64,000 nt of DNA, from NCBI GenBank assembly GCA_965218495.1, contig OZ244626.1, forward strand, positions 2,108,001 to 2,172,000, written 5' to 3'. The position numbers and the translations under genes are program-made. Source of the DNA: G965218495 sp965218495 (lineage in GTDB: Bacteria > Bacteroidota > Rhodothermia > Rhodothermales > Bin80). Position 1 is the first letter of the stretch. Each line of letters starts with the position of its first letter. The notes under the pieces were generated by a model. The model made no database searches, was not told the DNA's origin, and saw only the letters and a list, made by a program, of their open reading frames with translations. Shown here piece by piece: positions 20,943 through 29,546 of the stretch.

Positions 20943-21387
20943 GAGCCCAGCGCCACCATTTTGCGATGAGCTTGAGCCGCAGACCCTCGACGGCCTTCAA
21001 TCCCGTCCGAATTGCGGAACAACAGGAGTGTCGCAAGGCATCCAAAGGAAGGTGAGCACCTGCACGGTGGCGCGCGTGAGGAAGGCAACGTGCGGCTTTG
21101 TCCCTTCATGGTCCGTCCTCGGTATGCATGACAAGCCGGGGTCTTTCGCTACCGTCAGGTTTTACGGGGGCACCCAACCAATTGAGTGCCACGGCCTCGC
21201 TTCTGCTAGGCAGCGCACTACGCATGACACGGACCTGCGGACAGCAGCCGTTACTTATAGATACTGCCCCATGTGGGGTTTAAGGCGCCGACCACCGGTC
21301 TCAACGGGCTGTCAGATGCCGTTCTCACGCCATTCCCTTGTATCTAATCAGGGCAATTGCAACTACAGGCTGCTGCCGGGTACCTCT
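20943..21387. other. Spacer upstream of the CRTAC1 operon
   Basis: A 445-bp stretch between the 3' end of the broken propeller gene and the first CRTAC1 gene. Expected to hold the operon promoter. No gene, IS end or strong terminator is visible. Confidence 0.4.
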
Positions 21388-21953
21388 CTACTCGACTATC
21401 TCGTAGACCACGAGGGTAGCGCCGCTGCCGGCTTCGTCTACGGCATAAGCCCGCCCCGCGGCAATTACCTGGAGGGTGACGGAAGAAGGCAGCACAACTT
21501 CTCCTGCTACGCGGCTTTCTGCGTCGAGAATCAGCCACTTTGCGGCCTTGGCTTCTGGGTCCGCCTGCGTGGGCCTGACCCAGACTCTGCCACTGTCATC
21601 TGCAACGAAAGTGGAACAGGCAGGCTTGGTCTCACGCAGGTCGGCATCTCGGACTAATCTGGACGTTTCCTCCGAAAGACGATCCAGCCATTCCTCCAGC
21701 TCGCTATTCGCAATTGGTATGGCCTCAAGCGAATGCTTGATGGTTCCAATTTGCCCGCCATCGGCCTTCGTGACGGCTATGGCAATGGATTCGGTTGAGC
21801 CCGAGTAAACGTGTCCGTCCGAGCCCTGGTAGATCACTGGAACGGGCGCATAGGGCATGGCTGCTCCCAAGAACCGATTTCCTTTACGGACCATCATGAA
21901 TTCGGACGAAGGAATGCGCACTATCGGTTCATCCCTTGCCTGCCCGCGCCGAC
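21388..21953 (-). pseudogene. Beta-propeller protein, 3' half (split by IS1634 element)
   Basis: The C-terminal half of a six-bladed beta-propeller protein. It reads in frame through PIVRIPSSEFMMVRKG to the family-typical end: GRVWVRPTQADPEAK, WLILDAESRVAGEVVLP, TLVVYEIVE. The 5' half is at 24129-24750. Deleting the element (21958-24128) and one copy of the 4-bp duplication joins the halves as YARIVSRRGQARDEPIVRI with no frame change, giving 1188 bp (395 residues). A GTG at the start of VRIPSS could allow expression of this fragment, but it would lack the N-terminal blades. Confidence 0.9.
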
Positions 21954-21957
21954 TTAC

Positions 21958-24128
21958 CCCGACTTCGCCATTTTATGACTCAAACAGTATAGGTAGACAC
22001 ATTCTCCACATATAAGAAAAGGGTGTACTCCCGCCTGCTTGGCACTACTTTTCTTCCGCCGTGCGCCTGCCTTAGTCCTGGCGCACGTAGCGTTGCCGAT
22101 GCAGGCTGGGCGTGACGCCGCAGATCCGCGCTATCTGAGCCAGTTCTGCCCTTGGGCGCTCGTCCTGCACGTTGACAATCACCTGACCTTGGGTGTCCTT
22201 TATGGTCGTCATCACCCGTTGCCAGGCGCTTAGCTGCTGGCGAAGCGTCTTCCAGCTCGCGTGGATGCCCTGCGCCTTCAAGCGTGTCCGGATCAGGTGC
22301 ACGGCGTGATAGGCATATACGGCTATGCTGATGTGCGCTGCGATGCGTGCGTCCTTGCTGTGGTATAGCGGCCGCATCCCCAGTTCCGACTTCAACGAGC
22401 GGAAGGTGGCCTCCACCTCGGACAGCCGCCAATACGTGGCTACAATGTGCTTAAGGTCCCATCCCGTCTGACTGGTACGCAGTACGTAGCCCCCCAGGGC
22501 CCCGTCGGCCTCTTCCCACTGCGTCTTGCGTGCAAACTTCACGGCCTTGGCGTTGGGGCCACTCCCTTCTACAACCGTCACTTCGTACTGATGAGATACG
22601 CGGGCATAGCGCTCTTTTATGCGTCCGACCTGCTCTACAACTTTCTTGAATCGCTTGGTGCGGTAAGGCTTCTGCAGCCCTTCGTGCAGCGAGGTGAGGG
22701 CCGCCTCCAGTAGCGTGCGCCGGCGCTGCAGGATCTGCTCTTCCTTGTGCTTTCTGGCTTCGCTGACGGCATAGAGCAGCATTTCCTGCTTCGTCTGCTG
22801 CAACTGCCACACGCGTACGGCGTGTCCGGCCTGCGTGGTCAGCGTACTGTCGGGCTCCCGCTCTGGCGGCAGGGGCCGCCGGCCGCGGTGTACGCAGATC
22901 CAGTCGTAGCCCTGTTCTGCCAGCCAGGACACGTTCGCTTCCGTAGCGATCCCTGCGTCCATGACCACCGTCGGCTTCTGGCCGTCCACGCTGGCGTTCA
23001 GACGCTCGATAGCGTCCTGCAGCGTGCCGGGCTCCGAGACGTTGCCGGGCAAGATCTCGCAGGTGCGCGGGAAGCCCGCGCCATCGAGCACCAGCCCAAG
23101 CGTCACCAGCGGACAATCGGAGCGCTTTTGCTTCGAACGTCCGTAGGCCAGGTACTCGCCGTGCTGTTGGCCATGATAATGGGCGTTGGTGAGGTCATAA
23201 AAAACAACGGTCTCCGGCAGGCTCAAGAGCGTCCGCTCCTTTTGGAAGAGCGCTTGCTGAATCGCCTGGTTGTGCTCCCAGAGCAGGTCCCCAATGCGAT
23301 ACAGCTTCGCTAACGACACTTTCCTGCCGGGACGTAGTCCCAACAGGTCCAGCGTCGTCGACCTGCTTTGCAACCACTGAAGCGTGGCCCGTTCGCTGTT
23401 GGGATGCAGCATGCGTGCGACCACCAGGGCTACGGCCAGACGCGCGTCGCGCTCCTTGGCACCAGCCTGGATCAACGTGTCTTTCAGTCCCAGATCCTCG
23501 AGCGCCTGAAGGCAGACGCGCTCTGCACCCACGCTGCGGGCATGCTCCGGGTGCTCAAGGGAGTCCATGTCCACCGTCATGACGCTGTCAGGCTCACCCT
23601 CCGGCTTCGCGTGTGCACCTATGCCGCGTGCGCGCAGCTGCGCGACAATGGCTTCGGCCGTGTGCTGCAGGTCGGGATCGAACACGAGTGTCGGCTGCCC
23701 CTGCAACAAATTCTCTATGTGAAGCACCAAGGCGCCCCACTGCTCACGGGGCGTGTCAAAGTGGACGCCCAGGTTCAGCAGGGTCGATTGGCGCACCTTA
23801 CCGCCGATGCGGTCACTGCGGACCAGGCGGTAAGTGTGTCGCGCCTCGCCCTTCCTTGTGTGGGTCTTGGTCGCCCGTATGTACATGGTGTCTGCAGGTC
23901 AATGACACCTCCAAGGTAGTGCATGGGCGCACCTGTAGCAAATCCCCACCAACAATCCTGGCACTACAATGGCCTTTTTCAGACAAACACGCTCAACTTC
24001 ACGTATTCTTCACCATATAGTCCCGAAGTATGGCAAAAAAAGGGCCTGAAACGGGCGAAAAGTGGGCTGGGAGTATCTGGTTTAGCCCCCCTTGGGCCAC
24101 GGCGGGTTCCCAAAATGGCGAAGTTGGG
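21958..24128 (-). mobile_element. Insertion sequence of IS1634 family, inside a beta-propeller gene
   Basis: A 2171-bp element. Terminal inverted repeats are CCCGACTTCGCCATTTT at the left and CCCAACTTCGCCATTTT read inward from the right: 17 bp with one mismatch. It is flanked by a direct duplication TTAC at 21954-21957 and 24129-24132. The family usually duplicates 5-6 bp, so 4 bp is slightly short; the exact ends could shift by a base. It carries one transposase gene occupying most of its length, and about 240 bp of leader lies between the right end and the transposase start. Ends, open reading frame and target duplication are all intact, so the element is probably still mobile. Confidence 0.92.
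22072..23886 (-). CDS. IS1634-family transposase
   Basis: A 604-residue DDE transposase, intact. N-terminal segment RATKTHTRKGEARHTYRLV; then the catalytic blocks VVFYDLTNAHYHG (first Asp), VVMDAGIATEANVSWL (second Asp) and the C-terminal signature YWRLSEVEATFRSLKSELGM, with the catalytic Glu, followed by RPLYH. This spacing and the FRSLKS...RPxxH end are typical of the IS1634/IS4-superfamily group. It catalyses excision and insertion of its own element by binding the terminal repeats. It differs strongly from the second IS1634-type transposase at 55118-56911, so the two elements are independent arrivals. Confidence 0.93.
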   Translation of the reverse strand: MYIRATKTHTRKGEARHTYRLVRSDRIGGKVRQSTLLNLGVHFDTPREQWGALVLHIENLLQGQPTLVFDPDLQHTAEAIVAQLRARGIGAHAKPEGEPDSVMTVDMDSLEHPEHARSVGAERVCLQALEDLGLKDTLIQAGAKERDARLAVALVVARMLHPNSERATLQWLQSRSTTLDLLGLRPGRKVSLAKLYRIGDLLWEHNQAIQQALFQKERTLLSLPETVVFYDLTNAHYHGQQHGEYLAYGRSKQKRSDCPLVTLGLVLDGAGFPRTCEILPGNVSEPGTLQDAIERLNASVDGQKPTVVMDAGIATEANVSWLAEQGYDWICVHRGRRPLPPEREPDSTLTTQAGHAVRVWQLQQTKQEMLLYAVSEARKHKEEQILQRRRTLLEAALTSLHEGLQKPYRTKRFKKVVEQVGRIKERYARVSHQYEVTVVEGSGPNAKAVKFARKTQWEEADGALGGYVLRTSQTGWDLKHIVATYWRLSEVEATFRSLKSELGMRPLYHSKDARIAAHISIAVYAYHAVHLIRTRLKAQGIHASWKTLRQQLSAWQRVMTTIKDTQGQVIVNVQDERPRAELAQIARICGVTPSLHRQRYVRQD

Positions 24129-24750
24129 TTACGATCCTCGCGTACTTGAATCGTTCCGTTGTGAAGTCTGAACCGGGCAAGGGCAAATCTTCGTAGGTAA
24201 CAACAAAGCCCGCCTCAAGTACACCTACTAGGTCTCTGGCAGGCCGGTTGCCTGTATCCCTAGCCACCGCGAGGGAGTACGAAAAATCTAAAATGGACGG
24301 ATCAAAGGCCGAAATCCGCTTACTTCTTAAATCAAATGCGTACAGCGTATCGCCGGGGCCCGTCTTAACGTCTGTAAGGAGCGAAAATTCACCCGGGCCT
24401 TTGCCCTCACTGCCAATGGATTCGATCAGTTCACCCCCCGACGTAAAGGCGTAAATCTGTGAAGCCTGTTGGTCACCCACAAAGATGCGGCCCCGGCTAT
24501 CAACAGCAACGAGCTCGCTTATTTCACCAAAGATTACGCCGTCCTCGCTTGTTTCGTCACCGATGGTCAGCACTTTGACCAGCTCGATTCGAGCTGGATC
24601 GGCAGCGCCGGACGCGTGGTCTGCCCTCCAAGCGTATGTCGATACATTGACGCACAGTATTACCGCACAAACCAGAATTGACCAGGATCTCACCCAATGA
24701 CCTTGATGACAGGTCTTGTCTGGTACAATAGGCTCGAACCGGTCAGTCAT
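24129..24750 (-). pseudogene. Beta-propeller protein, 5' half (split by IS1634 element)
   Basis: The N-terminal half of a six-bladed beta-propeller protein. It has an N-terminal signal/anchor segment (SWSILVCAVILCVNVSTYAW) and blades with family hallmarks: VFGEISELVAVDSRGRIFVGD, SIGSEGKGPGEFSLLTDVK, GDTLYAFDLRSKRISAFDP. The reading frame runs into the IS end at 24129 and stops a few codons later, so the product is truncated. The remainder is at 21388-21953. Proteins with the motif GxxGxGPGEF are common in Bacteroidota/Rhodothermota, exported, and of unknown ligand. The gene lies 98 bp downstream of the split TlpA gene and is probably in the same transcription unit. Confidence 0.9.
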
Positions 24751-24811
24751 TCACACTCAACGTATTGTGCAAATTCCGCGCCCGAAACACATTCCGCGCG
24801 CTCTTGCCTGA

Positions 24812-24831
24812 TTAGCCCCTTTGTGGGCTAA
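24812..24831 (-). terminator. Perfect hairpin after the TlpA-like gene
   Basis: TTAGCCC, a 6-base loop and GGGCTAA form a perfect 7-bp stem, 16 bp past the stop of the TlpA-like gene on the minus strand. No T-tract follows on either strand, so it is at best an attenuator or mRNA 3'-end structure, not a classical Rho-independent terminator. Confidence 0.3.
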
Positions 24832-24847
24832 CTCCGCGGCAGCCTCT

Positions 24848-25116
24848 TCACTCTCTTGGACCAAGGGCGGCCTCAAGGACATCCATGAGCTTGTTGTCTC
24901 GCAACTCGTAATCAATACCCACGATGATACCGTTCCTGTCCACCAGGATCGGGCGGGGAAAACTGGTTACTTCAAACGTGGCGGCTACACTCTCAAACTC
25001 TTCGTTCTCTAGAAGCGTGTTAAGCCACGGCATTGGGTACTGCTCCTTCCTGAATGCATCGAGAGTGGCACGCTTGTCCATCACAGCTACGCTCATGATC
25101 TCGAATCCGGCACCCT
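24848..25116 (-). pseudogene. TlpA-like thioredoxin protein, 3' end (split by IS256 element)
   Basis: The C-terminal part of a thioredoxin-fold protein: GAGFEIMSVAVMDKR, DAFRKEQYPMPWLNTL, FEVTSFPRPILVDRNGIIVG (cis-Pro loop), stop at 24848. It matches closely the end of the intact paralogue at 29547-31178 (FPRPILVDEEGIIVAIDAEL). The rest of the gene is at 27785-29192. Removing the IS256 element and one 8-bp duplication restores EAYEKYKGAGFEIMSVAV in frame, 558 residues in total. As it stands this fragment has no active-site CxxC and no signal peptide. Confidence 0.92.
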
Positions 25117-25428
25117 TGTACTTCGGGATTGCACAAAATTTAGTTGGGTTTCGGCGGATTCTGCCGAGATGGGCCCTCAAAGTAGATATCTTTTGGCAAT
25201 GGATTGCGCTTCGGGCCGAGTGTGTGGGTGCAAATGGGACGGTGCGTGCCTATGTGGGCCCAATTGCGTGCTCACACGCGGATTTTCGGGCGTAGGCAGG
25301 CTCGTGGAGTGACTTTCCGGGCACGATATCCCGCAGGTATCCTCTGATCGCACGCGTAAGCGGCGATCTTGGCACGGTGCAGCGCCTAAGAGCGTCCAGA
25401 CAGCTGCGGGTTTTGCGTTATGCCAGCG

Positions 25429-26745
25429 TCAGCAGCGCACTACTGCGCGGGGGCATTGAGCGCCAGGTGTTGCCTTTGCAGCCCCCAGTGGCCGGCAGAC
25501 CGAATCCCCACTAACCCATCGACCCCCGGAGGTGCTCAGCACCTTGGTCAGCTCCTTCATGTCCTCCCGGCGTATCGGCTTCAGATTCGACTCGTACTGC
25601 ATGAATATCGCCCCGCACCAGCGCTGACGCATCTCCGATGATCCCCAGCGCTTCACGTTCCGTGATCGGTTCGCAATAATGCTGTTGAGGTTCTCGATGA
25701 TGTTCGTCGTCTTCAGACTGTCTCTGACAGCCTGGTTCCGCACCCCCAACCGGTGAAGTGTCAGCGTATCCTCCAATCCTTCCTCCAGACTGCGTGCGGC
25801 TTTCGGATACGATCGCTGCAGCGCTCCATGCAGCGACACAAGCGCCGCCCGTGCCTCCTTGTACGTGGGTAGCTCCCAAGCCGCCTGAAGCCGACGCTTC
25901 ATATGCGTGGCCGCTGGCTCGTTTTTGATGTGACGCGTCACATTGGTACGCTTGTGCCATTGGCAGCGCTGGAATACGACCGCATCCCCAAACACCGCGC
26001 CGATCCCCTTGCGAAGCCCGCGGCTGCCGTCCACCTGTACCAACAGCTTGTCGGTATGGGTGAAGCCCCGATGCAACAGATCCTGCAACAGCGATTCCAC
26101 CTGCGCACTGTTCTCGGTACGGCTTTCCGCAAAGCCCAGGATGACCTTCTCGCCCTCGGTCGTGATGCCCATCGCTACTATCATCTGCATATCGGCCAGA
26201 TACTTGCCATCAAGCAGGAGCACCGCAAAGGTGTGCTGATCGAAGCGGCGCGTCTCAAATGCCTTCAGTAGCGCTGCCGTCTGCGTAATGAAGGCGTTGC
26301 CTATGCTGCTGGCACTCAACCCCATACTATCGGTGAAGACTTGGGCCGCCTGCCTGTAATTGCGCCGCGACAGTCCACACAGCAACCTTCTTACCACGCT
26401 TTCCCGGTCCATAAGCCCACGCTCGCGCAAGAGGCGGTACGTTTGCAGAGGACGCTCCCTTCGGGTTCGTACATTCCGCACGCGCGGTACGCGGACCGCA
26501 ATGCGCTCCAAACCGACGCGGATGGAACCCGGATTCGTCCCCCAGCGCTGAAAGCCGGTCTTATGGTGCTTCCCACGTGCGCCGCATATGAAGTGGGCCT
26601 CGGCTTCCATGACCCATGTGGCCATCTTGGTAAGAAGATCATCGAGATATCCAAGGCAGCTGGCCAGGCCGATGAAATTCCTTTGCGCAAGCCCGCGAAG
26701 GTCCTCGATGAGTGATTGATCCAGCATAGGGGTATGGGTCATCAT
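25429..26745 (-). CDS. IS256-family (mutator-type) transposase
   Basis: 438 residues, about the usual family length plus a short tail. The N-terminal DNA-binding region includes GARGKHHKTGFQRWGTNPGS and IAVRVPRVRNV. Catalytic residues: Asp179 in LLLDGKYLADM, Asp239 in LVQVDGSRGLRKGI, and a Glu in SLEEGLEDTLTLHRLGV (about 321-325). The C-terminal signature TTNIIENLNSIIANRSRNVK is present. All expected motifs are present, so it should be active. Its ATG overlaps the stop of the upstream transposase-like gene (ATGA type), implying translational coupling, so the pair is made together. Confidence 0.95.
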   Translation of the reverse strand: MMTHTPMLDQSLIEDLRGLAQRNFIGLASCLGYLDDLLTKMATWVMEAEAHFICGARGKHHKTGFQRWGTNPGSIRVGLERIAVRVPRVRNVRTRRERPLQTYRLLRERGLMDRESVVRRLLCGLSRRNYRQAAQVFTDSMGLSASSIGNAFITQTAALLKAFETRRFDQHTFAVLLLDGKYLADMQMIVAMGITTEGEKVILGFAESRTENSAQVESLLQDLLHRGFTHTDKLLVQVDGSRGLRKGIGAVFGDAVVFQRCQWHKRTNVTRHIKNEPAATHMKRRLQAAWELPTYKEARAALVSLHGALQRSYPKAARSLEEGLEDTLTLHRLGVRNQAVRDSLKTTNIIENLNSIIANRSRNVKRWGSSEMRQRWCGAIFMQYESNLKPIRREDMKELTKVLSTSGGRWVSGDSVCRPLGAAKATPGAQCPRAVVRC

Positions 26746-27704
26746 ACGGCGTTGAGGTTGATGAGAATCTCACGAAGTTGTGGCAGATAGGCCGCATGGG
26801 CCACACGGCGCAGCTGAGCCTCGTGTTCCAACAGTGCCATCTGTTCGCGTCGCTGGAAAACGGCGCTGGCCGGGGTCTGCAACCTGCGACTGATGGCATG
26901 CATGAAGCGCATCACGCGCAGCCCTCTGTCGAGCTTGAGCAGCATGCCCGTGCGTTGAATCGTCAGAGATTGCTCCAGGCCCTCCCATAAAACCTTCGCT
27001 GCGGACCGATTGACGCGCGTCAAGTCCTGGTGAATACGGGTGAGTGCGCGTTCAGCTTCCCGGGCATCGAACCCATTCCATGCCTGGCGGAGGCGATTGC
27101 GATACACAGGAACAAGGTCTTCCGGAAGACCACAGGTGACTTGATCCAATAGCGTATTGAGACAGCGCTGTATAGCGACCCTGGGGCCGAACACCTGGCG
27201 CACCGCCGATTGAAGTCCCGTACTGCTGGGCAGCACACAGAGCAGCCCGTCGGCGGCCGAAAGACCACGATCGGACAGCGACTGCACAAAGGACGTAAGA
27301 GCAGAGACGTTTTCAGGGTAGCACGCTACCAGGCCAAGTATGCGGCGATAGCCCGTGATGGTCAGACCCGCTCCAAGAACGATGTTAACGCCGCGTGGGC
27401 ACAGCCCGCGCAGCCAGATCGCAACGATCGTGTCGTCTTGCAGACTGCGCGAATGCAACAGCTGCCACGCTTCATTCAACTGCGCCGAGTCCGGCTTTGT
27501 GTCCTGGGCCGCAGCAGAGGCCTTGATCACTACGGGCGGTGGCACCGGCTGCTGATGCGCTGCCGGAATGGGCCAGTCGGTGGTCAATTGTTGCAGTATG
27601 TGCGTGCAGAGCTTCATCAGAAGCCGCCGCGCGTCACCGGAGGGATTGATCTGGGCGTCTGCAGGCGCCTCAGTGCTCCCCAAAACAGGCTGTGAGGGGT
27701 TCAT
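26742..27704 (-). CDS. Catalytically dead IS256-transposase-like accessory protein
   Basis: 320 residues. The first 90 have no recognised domain. Residues about 92-255 align by eye to the catalytic core of the neighbouring transposase: IWLRGLCPRG against LLLDGKYLAD, LCVLPSSTGLQSAV against LVQVDGSRGLRKGI, FGPRVAIQRCLNTL against FGDAVVFQRCQWHK, VLWEGLEQSLTIQRTGM against SLEEGLEDTLTLHRLGV. The two catalytic Asp positions are replaced (Arg and Pro/Ser); the Glu region survives. There are no stops or frameshifts, so the ORF is under selection rather than decaying. It starts 80 bp inside the right end and is translationally coupled to the active transposase. A role as regulator, hetero-oligomer partner or target-selection factor is inference. 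The gene is not host DNA, since it lies inside the inverted repeats. Confidence 0.8.
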   Translation of the reverse strand: MNPSQPVLGSTEAPADAQINPSGDARRLLMKLCTHILQQLTTDWPIPAAHQQPVPPPVVIKASAAAQDTKPDSAQLNEAWQLLHSRSLQDDTIVAIWLRGLCPRGVNIVLGAGLTITGYRRILGLVACYPENVSALTSFVQSLSDRGLSAADGLLCVLPSSTGLQSAVRQVFGPRVAIQRCLNTLLDQVTCGLPEDLVPVYRNRLRQAWNGFDAREAERALTRIHQDLTRVNRSAAKVLWEGLEQSLTIQRTGMLLKLDRGLRVMRFMHAISRRLQTPASAVFQRREQMALLEHEAQLRRVAHAAYLPQLREILINLNAV

Positions 27705-27784
27705 ATGGTTGGAAAGGAATGGTGGAGACTAGGGTCCACCTCCACAGCAACTCTCCAATTCCCAACTTGAAAATGTGCAATCCC

Positions 27785-29192
27785 TGTACTTCTCATAAGC
27801 CTCGTGCATTTCCGGGAGCTTTTTGACGCAGGGGACGCACCAGGTACCCCAAAAATCCAGAAGAAAGACTTTGCCTGCAAGCGTCTGATTCGAATGCGTG
27901 ACGGTAGGATCCTCAAGGTCGACAAAAGCAAAATCGGGAATGGGATTCCCTGCGGTGAGCGCCCGGTCGGGGCTGAATTTCCGGCGCACGTATTCTGCCG
28001 GCCATGTGTCCCCATATCCTTCCTGAAGCTCCTCATAGTAACTCCACTTGCGCTCTTCATCTCCTTCTCCATCGGCAAGGAATACAGCAGCCATCAAGAA
28101 TTGAGCACGGACTTTAGGGTCAGGGTGGTCATCAGTAACCTGCTGCAGGTATCCATTCGCTTGACCGGTGTCATTCGCATTGCCAGCTATCACTCTGATG
28201 AGATTGGACGCACCGCTGCGGCTTCGGGCCTCGTAGGACCAGAACGGAGAAGTCGGTGGGACTTCATTCAGTACCGCGCGGGAAAGCAGCGAGTCCGAGG
28301 CCGGTGCCATCAGTGCACCGAAATAGCGCATCAGGCGCCACTGGCGTCCCAAGCCATAGTTTTCTGCGGCTATCCTTCTTCTGGCCGCATATTGCTGCTG
28401 GGTTAGCTTTGCGCGGTAGTCTTCACGAGCTATTTCTTTGTTCTGAAATGCCCAAAACGCGTCGTCGACATGCTTCGAATGCTCCGCCATGTCCATGTGG
28501 CCAGCAAACACATCCGCAATCTCTGGCGGCGTGGATTGCAGTACCGGATCGGCCGAGATTCCTGACAGCGAAGCCGGTTTGAATATTATCAGCGCGCGCT
28601 GGTCCTTTGACTCTATCACGCTGAAATAGTCGCTTTGCGTGTCGGTGTATCGCCCATTCGGGTCGAGCATAATAGCGTCGGCCTGGGTCCCCGCGAGCAC
28701 GACGGCTTCCCCGTCACGCGTCACGCCATGAATCTGGTACGCAAGGGAATCGGACGGAGCCTCCACGTATGCTGCATATATTCCATCCGACTTGAAGTCC
28801 ATAAGCGATTTGTTGCCTCCCTCTGATCCGGCCACTGCAACCCATACGGTGTCCAGAACCTGGCTCATCCGTTTCGGAGCAAGCTGGAGGTCCAACTGCA
28901 CGGGTACATTCTCTTGCACTATAAGCGGAAGCCGTAATATCTCGTGGTGCACGCCCATAGCGTAGATAGCATACCCGCCTGGAACCGGAAGCGTAAAGGA
29001 GAACCGGCCGTCATCATCCGCCCGGGCCAGAATATTCGCGTCCTGCGGTCCGCCCCTTACAACGATATGGGCCTGCGGCATGGTCTCCCCTTCAAAACCC
29101 AGTAGCGATCCCGTGACCGTGATTTGGGCCCAAGCGGACACAGGCGATATCAGAAGCAGGACGGGAACGAGCGCGCGAGTGAGTCTCTGCAT
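27785..29192 (-). pseudogene. TlpA-like thioredoxin protein, 5' part (split by IS256 element)
   Basis: About 470 residues before the element. Signal peptide LVPVLLLISPVSAWAQ; an N-terminal carboxypeptidase-regulatory-like beta domain (VTGSLLGFEGETMPQAHIVV); a helical middle region (about 200-360); and the start of a TlpA/ResA thioredoxin fold with active site DFWGTWCVPCVKKLPEMHEA. The ORF then enters IS sequence and ends after a short junk tail. The missing end is at 24848-25116. Family role: periplasmic or envelope thiol-disulfide reductase, often acting on cytochrome c or exported proteins. The truncated product has the CxxC but lacks the second half of the fold, so it is probably inactive. 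Paralogue of the next gene upstream. Confidence 0.92.
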
Positions 29193-29546
29193 GGCTGGTC
29201 TTAGGTTTTTCTGTGGGCGCTTTCCGCAACCACCGATTCCTCCCGCAATCTGGCCGTTATCGGTGGAGGCTTGGCCAACGGGATCCTTGACAAACCGTGT
29301 AGCCGATGGACTTTTTTCGAAGCGCGGGCTGCAATTGACGTAAGGATAGGCAAACCATTTTTCGGGCCTGCGGCCAGACGCCGCGCTCGCGGCCTTCCCG
29401 GTGTCGTAGTAAGATTCGGAGGCGCGGCGGCAGGCCTATATCGTATAGACAAAGCCGCTCACCAACGTGCACAGCCCAGTCAGTGACTGCAGTGTCCCTT
29501 GGCTATCTACTGGCTGGCTGACAAAACAAGGCGCAAATGCACGTGC
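29193..29546. other. Spacer between the two TlpA-like paralogues
   Basis: 354 bp separating the two paralogues, likely carrying the promoter of the split copy. No gene, hairpin with T-tract or IS end recognised. Confidence 0.35.

Larger units (their letters stand above)
25125..27784 (-). mobile_element. Two-gene insertion sequence of IS256 family, inside a TlpA-like gene
   Basis: A 2660-bp element, about twice the usual IS256 length. Left end GGGATTGCACAAAATTTAGT; right end read inward GGGATTGCACATTTTCAAGT. The shared core is GGGATTGCACA plus AGTTGGG, making a 24-bp imperfect inverted repeat. The 8-bp target duplication TGTACTTC is at 25117-25124 and 27785-27792; 8-9 bp is normal for the family. 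It encodes a standard mutator-type transposase and, upstream and overlapping by 4 bp, a transposase-like protein without the catalytic aspartates. The perfect duplication and intact ORFs indicate recent insertion. Confidence 0.93.

Noticed and set aside
20926..21657. A 243-codon plus-strand ORF upstream of the CRTAC1 operon
   Set aside because: It overlaps the start of one minus-strand gene and the clear propeller C-terminus on the other strand, and its product looks unlike a protein.
22451..23116. A 221-codon minus-strand ORF inside the IS1634 transposase
   Set aside because: It is a shadow frame of the transposase, with Arg/Ala/Gly-rich composition and no domain.
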